Below are positions 58,419 to 64,000 of a DNA stretch of 64,000 nucleotides, piece by piece. Below the pieces are notes generated by a model. That model searched no databases. It saw nothing but the letters and a program-made list of their open reading frames with translations, and was not told the DNA's origin. The stretch is from CAVSNH01 sp963729275 (lineage in GTDB: Bacteria; Actinomycetota; Acidimicrobiia; Acidimicrobiales; RAAP-2): assembly GCA_963729275.1 (NCBI GenBank), contig CAVSNH010000013.1, positions 372,001 through 436,000 of the forward strand, in the 5' to 3' direction. The translations under genes and the position numbers were made by a program. The stretch's first letter is position 1, and every line of letters begins with the position of its first letter.

Positions 58419-59768
58419 TCAGCAGGGAGTGGGGTCGAAGCTCGTGTCGATGGTGGTCGTGGTGCTGGTCTCGGCTGACGTAGGCGGCGTCGTCCCCCCC
58501 TGTGAGGGGTAGGTCGTGGTCGTCGACGTCGAGACCGAACCGTAGGGGCCCGGAGGCGGGGTGAGCGCCACCTCGGCCGACCCGCCCAGGAACTGTCGGA
58601 TGACCGGCCCGGCCAGCGACTGGTCGACGTAGAGGACGTCACCCAGCGAGGCGAACTCCGACGATGCCGCCGTGTAGGTGGGCAGGGTGGCGGTGGCCAG
58701 CGAGTTGGACGAGAAGGTGTGGAACTCGTTGGCCAGGTCGGCCAGGTCTTTGAAGGTGAAGGTCGAGTCGACGGTGACGGAGTGGACGATCGAGTTGATG
58801 ACCGAGTTGATGGTCAAGGGGTCGTAGTCCTTCTCGGCTTGGTTGATGAGGGCCTTGAGGAAGGCGTTCTGGCGCTGGATGCGGCCGAGATCGCTGGTCG
58901 GGTCGTCGTGCCAGTAGCCGTCTTCGAAGTACTGGTAGTGCCGGCTGCGGGCCACGGCCAGCGAGTAGCCGCCGTTCACGTGCTGGCAGCCGGCCTGGGT
59001 GATGTTGAGGCCGGTGTAGGTGTCCTTGGCCGGGTAGGGGAAGTCGAGGTAGATGCCGCCGAGGGCATCCACCGCGCCCCGGAAGCCGGCGAAGTCGATC
59101 TGCACCACGTGGTTGATAGGGATGCCGAAGTTGGTTTCGATGGTCTGGACGAGCTGGTCGGGACCGGAGCCGTAGGTGGAGTTGATCCGGTTGTAGAGGC
59201 CGGTGTCCTCGGTGTTGCCGGCCACCGTGACCATGGTGTCCCGGGGGATGGAGAGCACGCTGGCCTGGCCTGTGGCCGGCACGATGTGGACGATCTTGAC
59301 CACGTCGCTTCGCTGTCCGGCGGTTGCCGCCACCGTACCGAGGTGCTGGGCCTGGGCCGACGTCTCTCCCACCCGCGAGTCAGACCCGATGAGGAGCACG
59401 TTGAAGGGCTGGCCGACGGGAGCCACCCGGAGGTGTGGGACGGTCACCTTGGCCACCTGGTTGTACCGGTACTGCAGGTAGGCGTAGCCCGAACCGAGGG
59501 CGGCCAGGGCGAGCACGACCAAGATGACGCCGGTCAGCAGCACCCGGTCGAGCCATGACCGCTTCCGCCTCTTCCTGCCCTTGGCGGCCTTCCTCCGCTG
59601 GCGGCGGGTGACGGGCGCAGAAGCGGCCGCGGCGGTCGTCGTTGCCGTCGCCGTCCCGGTGGTCTCGGTGGTCTCGCTGTCACCAGCGTCGGACGAGCTC
59701 GTCATCTCGTCCGAACGGTGGGAACGACGCGACCGACGGTGGGCCCCCCGACCCTCACGCCCGGCCAT
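58419..59768 (-). CDS. LytR-CpsA-Psr (LCP) family glycopolymer ligase
   Basis: Attaches lipid-linked polysaccharide to peptidoglycan on the outer face of the membrane. The 449-residue protein has a very basic cytoplasmic N-terminus (RRQRRKAAKGRKRRKRSW), one helix at about 74-96 (LLTGVILVVLALAALGSGYA), and the LCP domain: FNVLLIGSDSRVGE with the metal Asp, SDVVKIVHIVPATGQASVLS, IPRDTMVTVAG, YNRINSTYGSGPDQLV, INHVVQIDFAGFRGAVDALG and RSRHYQYFEDGYW with the phosphate-binding Arg. A Thr/Ser-rich tail ends in Cys. It would act on polymers made by the 1-13 kb cluster. TAGCGT ends 6 nt before the ATG. It sits inside the suf region on the opposite strand. Confidence 0.93.
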   Translation of the reverse strand: MAGREGRGAHRRSRRSHRSDEMTSSSDAGDSETTETTGTATATTTAAAASAPVTRRQRRKAAKGRKRRKRSWLDRVLLTGVILVVLALAALGSGYAYLQYRYNQVAKVTVPHLRVAPVGQPFNVLLIGSDSRVGETSAQAQHLGTVAATAGQRSDVVKIVHIVPATGQASVLSIPRDTMVTVAGNTEDTGLYNRINSTYGSGPDQLVQTIETNFGIPINHVVQIDFAGFRGAVDALGGIYLDFPYPAKDTYTGLNITQAGCQHVNGGYSLAVARSRHYQYFEDGYWHDDPTSDLGRIQRQNAFLKALINQAEKDYDPLTINSVINSIVHSVTVDSTFTFKDLADLANEFHTFSSNSLATATLPTYTAASSEFASLGDVLYVDQSLAGPVIRQFLGGSAEVALTPPPGPYGSVSTSTTTTYPSQGGTTPPTSAETSTTTTIDTSFDPTPC

Positions 59769-59774
59769 GGCCGA

Positions 59775-59780
59775 ACGCTA
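59775..59780 (-). promoter_or_regulatory. -10 element TAGCGT for the LCP gene, leaderless
   Basis: TAGCGT on the minus strand is followed by 6 nt and the ATG at 59768. Confidence 0.5.
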
Positions 59781-59844
59781 CCAACCGGCCAGGTCAAAAC
59801 AGTGGCGATCCCGCCGGGCCGTCTGCCTTGTCCCGTGTGGGGCG

Positions 59845-60591
59845 TCAGGCGAATGCCGTGTAGCCGCTCCGGTCGACCATCTCGGCCAGCTCACGATCAC
59901 CGGTGGCCACCACCCGGCCGTCGTGGAGGACGTAGACGACGTCGGGGGTGAGGACATCGAGCAATCGCCGGAAGTGAGTGATGGCCAGGACACCGAGGTC
60001 CCACTCGCCGGTGGCCTCCTCAATCCGTCGACCGACAGCGGTGAGCCCGTCGACGTCGAGGCCGGAGTCGATCTCGTCCAGCACCGCGAAACGCGGCCGA
60101 AGCACGCCGAGTTGCACCGTCTCGTTGCGCTTGCGCTCGCCCCCGGAGAGATCAACGTTGAGCGGACGCTCGAGGATGCGGGCGTCGAGCCCGATGCGCC
60201 GTGCCTCGGCGACGAGACGGGTGGTGATGTCGCCGTCGGACGCCCCGATCTCGTCGGCCGGGACCTCGGGCCGGCCGGCGTTCAGCGTCTCGGTCAGGGA
60301 CACACCGGGCACCTCGATGGGATGCTGCATGCCGAGGAACAGGCCGGCCCGGGCCCGCTGCCAGGTCGGGAGGGACAGCAGGTCGACGCCGTCGAGGGTC
60401 ACCGAGCCCTCGGTCACCTCGTAGCCCGGGCGGCCCATCAGCACGTGGGCCAAGGTCGACTTGCCCGAGCCGTTGGGGCCCATCACCGCGTGGACCTGGC
60501 CGCTGTGGACAGTGAGGCTCACGCCCTTGAGGATGTCGTGGCCGGGCACCCCGGCGAACAAGCCCTCGATGACGAGGTCGCCCGAGCTCAC
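59845..60591 (-). CDS. sufC2: Fe-S cluster assembly ATPase SufC (second copy)
   Basis: Second SufC-type ATPase of 248 residues. It has VIEGLFAGVPGHDILKGVSL, Walker A AVMGPNGSGKSTLAHVLMGR, Q-loop GLFLGMQHPIEVPGVSLTET, signature VDLSGGERKRNETVQLGVLR, Walker B FAVLDEIDSGLDVDGLTAVG and the switch His in VLAITHFRRLLDVLTPDVVY. It differs from the first copy at many positions (for example GMQHPIE versus AFQQPES), so the two are old paralogs and not a recent duplication. The GTG at 60591 overlaps the Rieske gene stop as GTGA, so this copy belongs to the sufD-Rieske-sufC block. Confidence 0.93.
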   Translation of the reverse strand: MSSGDLVIEGLFAGVPGHDILKGVSLTVHSGQVHAVMGPNGSGKSTLAHVLMGRPGYEVTEGSVTLDGVDLLSLPTWQRARAGLFLGMQHPIEVPGVSLTETLNAGRPEVPADEIGASDGDITTRLVAEARRIGLDARILERPLNVDLSGGERKRNETVQLGVLRPRFAVLDEIDSGLDVDGLTAVGRRIEEATGEWDLGVLAITHFRRLLDVLTPDVVYVLHDGRVVATGDRELAEMVDRSGYTAFA

Positions 60592-60929
60592 GGCACCACC
60601 ACCGACACGTCGTCGCCACGGACTTCGACCTCGTAGACGGGCACCGGCTGGGTGGCCGGCAGCGAGGAAGGCTCGCCGGTGCGGAGGTCGAACATGGACC
60701 CGTGCTTGGCGCACTCGATCTCGCACTCGTCCGTCCACACCTCGCCTTCGGCCAGCGAGTAGTCCTCGTGGCTGCAGCGATCCCCCACTGCGTAGAAGTC
60801 GTCCCCGATGCGCACCAAGGCCACCCGCAGGCCGGCCACGTCGAACCGGCGGGCCTCGCCGGAAGCGAGGTCGTCCCGGCCGCAGAGCCGGATGCGCTGC
60901 CCGCTCGCCACCGCGTCCGCCTCAGCCAT
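60588..60929 (-). CDS. Rieske-type [2Fe-2S] ferredoxin of the suf operon
   Basis: Small non-haem iron ferredoxin of 113 residues. The two cluster-binding boxes are intact: VGDRCSHEDYSLAEGEV (Cys-x-His) and IECAKHGSMFDLRTGEP (Cys-x-x-His). It resembles the BphF/NirD-like proteins found between sufD and sufC in many Actinobacteria, where it may deliver electrons during cluster assembly. The ATG at 60929 overlaps the sufD stop by 8 nt, and its own stop overlaps the second sufC by 3 nt, so the three proteins are made together. Confidence 0.92.
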   Translation of the reverse strand: MAEADAVASGQRIRLCGRDDLASGEARRFDVAGLRVALVRIGDDFYAVGDRCSHEDYSLAEGEVWTDECEIECAKHGSMFDLRTGEPSSLPATQPVPVYEVEVRGDDVSVVVP

Positions 60930-62262
60930 GGGCGACACCGGCCCGCTCGGCGAGCGAGCGCGAGACGAGTGGGCGGGCCCCTTCCACCGGCGCCTGGCCG
61001 GCGATCTGGCGGAAGAAGCCGGCCACGATGAGCTGCTCGGCACGTTCCGGCTCCACCCCACGTGACTCGAGGTAGTAGCGCTGGTCCTCGTCCACCGGCC
61101 CGACGGTCGAGGCATGGCTGCAGCGGACGTCGTTCTCCTCGATGTCGAGATTGGGGACCGAATCGGCGTGAGCGCCCTCGTCGAGCACCAGGTTGTGATT
61201 GGTCTGGCGGGCATCCGAGCGCACTGCGCCCCGCCGGATTCGTATGAGGCCGCTGTAGACCGAGTGTGCCCGGTCGGCCACCGCCCCCATGAACAGGAGG
61301 TCGCTCTCGGTGCGCGGCGCGGCATGGTCCTGCAGGGTCCGGAAGTCGAGCATCTGGTCCTCACGTCCCACGTACGCGGCGCGCAGCTCGCTCGTGCCCG
61401 ACTCGCCGATCAGCGCCGAGTCGGTGCGAAGCCGCGCGTACCCGCCGCCCATGGCGAGGGCGAAGCTGCGCAACACCGCTCCGGTGCCGATGGTGCTCAC
61501 CTGATGGCCCAGGTGCCACGTGTCGCCGGACAGCGACTGGACGCCGACGTAGGAGAGCACGGCGTCGTCGGCCACCTCGAGCTCGGTGACCGGCACGACC
61601 AACCGGTCCCGGGCGTCTTCGCCGAAGAGCGGACCCGGGCGGTCGGTGACCCCGTCGAGGAGCCCAGTGCCCGAGTCGACGAGCACCTCCACCACCCCGG
61701 CCTGGGCGCTGGCTCCGGCCCGCACCACGGTCCGGGGGAACACGGCATCGCCGGCTGCGCCGTCCACCACGTGCACGATCACAACCGGGTGGCGCACGAC
61801 GGCTCCCGGTCGCACGTCGACGACCAACGGGTCGGCGAAGGCGTCGTTGAGCAACTGGAAGTCGTGAGCCGCCGGGCCGAGCACGCGGCCGACGAGCTCC
61901 TCGCCCCCGGCGAGGTCGGCGGCCCGACCCAACTGGAGCTCGGCACCGTCGTCGCCGGCGGCGGCGACCAGCCCACCGTCCACCGTCACGAGAAGCCCGG
62001 ACCGCGGGCCGAGGGCATCGAGGAGCAACTGCAGCCGTTCGAGGACGGACGGCTCCGAGATGTCCCCGTCACCGGAGGGCGAGGGGCGCACGGGCCGATA
62101 GCGGTCGACGTCGAGGTCGTCGATGCGGCTGTAGCGCCACACCTCGTCCTTCTCGGTGGGGAGCGGCGCCGACGAGAACACCTCGGCTGCGGCGGTTCGA
62201 CGGCGGGTCAGCCACTCCGGACCGGCGAGCTCGGCGGCAGCAGCAGGGGTGAAGGAAGTCAG
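60922..62262 (-). CDS. sufD: Fe-S cluster assembly scaffold protein SufD, probable CTG start
   Basis: Partner of SufB in the SufBCD scaffold. The core beta-helix shows DAVLSYVGVQSLSGDTWHLG, RTLQDHAAPRTESDLLFMGA, and the C-terminal signature NHNLVLDEGAHADSVPNLDI and CSHASTVGPVDEDQRYYLES. The first conventional start, GTG 62181, would remove a conserved N-terminus. In-frame sequence back to CTG 62262 reads TSFTPAAAAELAGPEWLTRR, the usual SufD opening. GAAAGG lies 7 nt before that CTG, and no ATG, GTG or TTG lies between it and an upstream in-frame stop. I therefore prefer CTG (446 residues). It overlaps the Rieske gene. Confidence 0.9.
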   Translation of the reverse strand: MTSFTPAAAAELAGPEWLTRRRTAAAEVFSSAPLPTEKDEVWRYSRIDDLDVDRYRPVRPSPSGDGDISEPSVLERLQLLLDALGPRSGLLVTVDGGLVAAAGDDGAELQLGRAADLAGGEELVGRVLGPAAHDFQLLNDAFADPLVVDVRPGAVVRHPVVIVHVVDGAAGDAVFPRTVVRAGASAQAGVVEVLVDSGTGLLDGVTDRPGPLFGEDARDRLVVPVTELEVADDAVLSYVGVQSLSGDTWHLGHQVSTIGTGAVLRSFALAMGGGYARLRTDSALIGESGTSELRAAYVGREDQMLDFRTLQDHAAPRTESDLLFMGAVADRAHSVYSGLIRIRRGAVRSDARQTNHNLVLDEGAHADSVPNLDIEENDVRCSHASTVGPVDEDQRYYLESRGVEPERAEQLIVAGFFRQIAGQAPVEGARPLVSRSLAERAGVAHG

Positions 62263-62390
62263 TCGATGGCCTTTCGCGACAGGAGGCCCGCGTCCGAGCC
62301 TCCGCCCTCAATGTTACCCGGCGACCTGCGACGATCGGCCGGGCGACGATGGGACCGTCGGCCCTCGGCGTCGCATTTGGATGCGCGGCC

Positions 62391-62396
62391 TACGCT
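62391..62396 (+). promoter_or_regulatory. -10 element TACGCT for the enoyl-CoA hydratase gene, leaderless
   Basis: TACGCT is followed by 6 nt and the ATG at 62403, the same hexamer and spacing as at the sufU leader frame. Confidence 0.5.
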
Positions 62397-62402
62397 CTTC
62401 GC

Positions 62403-63269
62403 ATGCCGCGCCCCGACTCCTTCACTTCCGAGGTCCTCACTCTCGAGACAGAGAGAGGCGTCGCCACCCTTTGGCTCGATCGTCCCGAGAAGCGCAACGC
62501 TCTGGGCCCGGCCTTTTGGGCCGACCTGCCACGGGCCATGGAGACCATCGGTGCGGACCCCGACCTCCGGGTGGTCGTCGTGGCCGCCAAGGGCCCGCAC
62601 TTCACCGTCGGTCTCGACCTCGTGGCCATGGCCGGCGTGCTCGCCGGCGGCTCTGACTCCGGCTCGGCGGACGGCAGCTCGGGACGCCAGCCGTCCATGG
62701 CCGCCCGCGCCCGCACGGCGCGCACCCAGATCCTCCGCATGCAGCAGTCGGTCACCTCCGTGGCCGACTGCCCGCTCCCGGTCATCGCCGCCATCAGCGG
62801 CTACTGCATCGGCGGTGGGGTGGATCTGGCCGCAGCCTGCGACATCCGCCTGGCCAGCCGTGACGCCGTCCTGTCGGTGCGGGAAGCGAAGCTGGCCATC
62901 GTGGCCGACCTGGGCAGCCTCCAGCGTCTCCCGTCCATCATCGGCCGTGGGCACGTCGCCGAGCTCGGCTTCACGGGAATGGACATCACCGCCGAGCGGG
63001 CCGCCGCCATCGGCTTGGTCAACCGGGTGAGCGCCGACCCCGAGGCCGTGCTGGCTGACGCCCGAGACCTGGCCGCCGACATCGCGGCCAACTCACCTCT
63101 CGCCGTCCAAGGCACGAAAGCGGTGCTGGTGGCGGGCGAGACGCGGTCGGTGAGCGAAGGCCTCGACTATGTGGCCACCTGGAACGCAGGAGCACTGGCC
63201 TCCGACGACCTTCGTGAGGCCATGGTCGCCTTCGCCGAAAAACGCCCGCCCGTCTTCACCGGGCGCTGA
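62403..63269 (+). CDS. Enoyl-CoA hydratase/isomerase family protein
   Basis: Crotonase-fold enzyme acting on acyl-CoA thioesters. The 288-residue protein has GVATLWLDRPEKRNALGPAF, FTVGLDLVAMAG forming the first oxyanion-hole strand, an extra Gly/Ser-rich loop (GGSDSGSADGSSGRQPSM), then LPVIAAISGYCIGGGVDLAA with the second oxyanion-hole Gly and DIRLASRDAVLSVREAKLAI. The usual second catalytic Glu position reads Asp in IVADLGSLQRLPSIIG, as in the Delta3,5-Delta2,4-dienoyl-CoA isomerase subgroup, so isomerase activity is possible. It splits the minus-strand suf block, lying between sufD and the small Cys-protein gene on the opposite strand. Confidence 0.88.
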   Translation: MPRPDSFTSEVLTLETERGVATLWLDRPEKRNALGPAFWADLPRAMETIGADPDLRVVVVAAKGPHFTVGLDLVAMAGVLAGGSDSGSADGSSGRQPSMAARARTARTQILRMQQSVTSVADCPLPVIAAISGYCIGGGVDLAAACDIRLASRDAVLSVREAKLAIVADLGSLQRLPSIIGRGHVAELGFTGMDITAERAAAIGLVNRVSADPEAVLADARDLAADIAANSPLAVQGTKAVLVAGETRSVSEGLDYVATWNAGALASDDLREAMVAFAEKRPPVFTGR

Positions 63270-63328
63270 CCGGCTGCTGACCGGGCGAGCCCGGTCGCCG
63301 AGCGCTCGACGCCAGGCTGACCACTCCC

Positions 63329-63676
63329 TCAGCGACGGCGTCGCCGCCACCACCGGCCTTCCTTGCGCTCCCGTTCGGCGTCCTCTTCACGCACGTCGGC
63401 GAGCACCCCGGGCCCGATCTCGTTCACGATGTCCTCGGCCTGATCGAGCAGTTTGATGGCCTCGTCGTCGGGCACGTCGGGCATCGACTCGATCGGCGGT
63501 TCGATGAGCGAGCCGTGCGACCACCCGACGTCGGCCAGGCGCGGGGCGTAGGACGGACAGTCGTCCGGGCATTTCCACGGCGCCTCGGGAGCAAGGTCGA
63601 GGACGCAGAAGCGCGCCACCTCGCCCGAGTCGTAGGTCCTGGATTGGAAGTGCTTGCACTCTTCGCGCATCGGCAT
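63329..63676 (-). CDS. Small four-cysteine protein between sufB and sufD, unknown function
   Basis: No family recognised. The 115 residues hold four cysteines near the N-terminus, at 7, 24, 36 and 40 (EECKHFQ, ARFCVLD, WKCPDDCPSY), a spacing compatible with a zinc or iron-sulfur site. An acidic helix-rich middle (VPDDEAIKLLDQAEDIVNEI) and a very basic end (RWWRRRRR) follow. The ATG at 63676 is preceded by AAAGGCAGG at good spacing. It lies 142 nt downstream of sufB on the same strand. Position and cysteines suggest a role in cluster assembly or metal supply, which is inference. Confidence 0.75.
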   Translation of the reverse strand: MPMREECKHFQSRTYDSGEVARFCVLDLAPEAPWKCPDDCPSYAPRLADVGWSHGSLIEPPIESMPDVPDDEAIKLLDQAEDIVNEIGPGVLADVREEDAERERKEGRWWRRRRR

Positions 63677-63818
63677 GGCACGACCTGCCTTTCTACGTCC
63701 TCTGGTCGCGTGCTCGATCCGAGCCTGTCCGGTTCACGGCGCCGGCGCACGGCGGGTCGCTCGCTCCTTCACCACGAGCACCGCCTTGGGCCGCTGATCC
63801 GGGAACAGGAGTACTGCC

Positions 63819-64000
63819 CTACCCGACCGAGCCCTCCATCTGCAGCTCGATGAGCCGGCTCCACTCCACGGCGTACTCCATGGGGAGTGTCCGGGTCACC
63901 GGCTCGATGAACCCGTTCACGATCATGCCCATGGCCTGCTGTTCGGAGAGCCCGCGGCTCATCAGGTAGAACAACTGATCCTCGCCCACCTTGGAGACGG
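63819..64000 (-). CDS. sufB: Fe-S cluster assembly protein SufB, C-terminal end
   Basis: Only the last 60 codons are in the window; the gene continues beyond 64000. The visible part reads VSKVGEDQLFYLMSRGLSEQ, then QAMGMIVNGFIEPVTRTLPM and EYAVEWSRLIELQMEGSVG before a TAG at 63819. This is the highly conserved C-terminus of SufB, the main scaffold subunit on which clusters are built. Read with the minus-strand neighbours, the order is sufB, small Cys protein, (enoyl-CoA hydratase on the other strand), sufD, Rieske protein, sufC2. Confidence 0.93.
   Translation of the reverse strand, partial: VSKVGEDQLFYLMSRGLSEQQAMGMIVNGFIEPVTRTLPMEYAVEWSRLIELQMEGSVG

Overview
This is a G+C-rich actinobacterial chromosome segment with dense gene packing, many GTG starts and many 1-17 nt gene overlaps. 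Coenzyme F420 genes (cofD, cofE), an AccA3-type acyl-CoA carboxylase subunit, an AceE-type pyruvate dehydrogenase, a SufU-type Fe-S system and several acyl-CoA enzymes point to Actinobacteria. The overall mix looks most like Acidimicrobiia, but that class assignment is inference. No rRNA, tRNA or CRISPR was seen. Apart from the non-coding ends of one insertion sequence, no gene-free stretch exceeds about 300 bases.

Layout. 1-12.7 kb: cell-surface polysaccharide genes, nearly all on the minus strand (glycosyltransferases, a mannose-1-P guanylyltransferase-like enzyme, epimerase, UDP-xylose synthase, UDP-glucose dehydrogenase, rmlD, rmlB), with the F420 pair cofD-cofE on the plus strand inside. 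12.7-21.4 kb: biotin protein ligase divergent from a biotin-carrying acyl-CoA carboxylase, an M20 hydrolase, a methyltransferase, a methylmalonyl-CoA mutase large subunit, a rhodanese-MoeB fusion and a nitroreductase. 21.5-23.1 kb: an IS1380-family element with 28-bp inverted repeats. 23.2-33.3 kb: gpsA, pepA, PduO-type cobalamin adenosyltransferase divergent from metH, plus small surface proteins. 33.4-45.5 kb: a DUF389 membrane protein, then a long minus-strand block with lpd, the E2 acyltransferase, a fused lipB-lipA gene, an M24 peptidase, an SDR, an ABC-2 exporter and rnhA. 45.6-55.6 kb: aceE, a P-loop kinase, a HhH DNA-repair protein, thiE, an acyl-CoA dehydrogenase, an MBL hydrolase and a glycogen-debranching-type enzyme. 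55.7-64 kb: a split SUF cluster, sufC-sufS-sufU on plus and sufB...sufD-Rieske-sufC2 on minus, interrupted by an LCP ligase and an enoyl-CoA hydratase.

How it works together. E2, E3 and the LipB-LipA fusion form one overlapping block, so the lipoylated subunit and its lipoylation machinery are co-expressed, with AceE nearby. The adenosyltransferase, MetH and the mutase are all cobalamin enzymes. BirA sits divergently from its biotinylated substrate. SUF supplies Fe-S clusters needed by lipoyl synthase.

The most distinctive signals are regulatory. At least twelve starts lie 6 or 7 nt after a TAnnnT hexamer, the layout of leaderless transcripts. Three of these begin tiny open frames (14, 19 and 28 codons) whose stop codons overlap the start codons of an MBL hydrolase, sufU and cofD. 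Two genes (DUF389, sufD) appear to start at CTG behind a ribosome-binding site. The IS carries a hairpin that would mask its transposase ribosome-binding site on read-through RNA.
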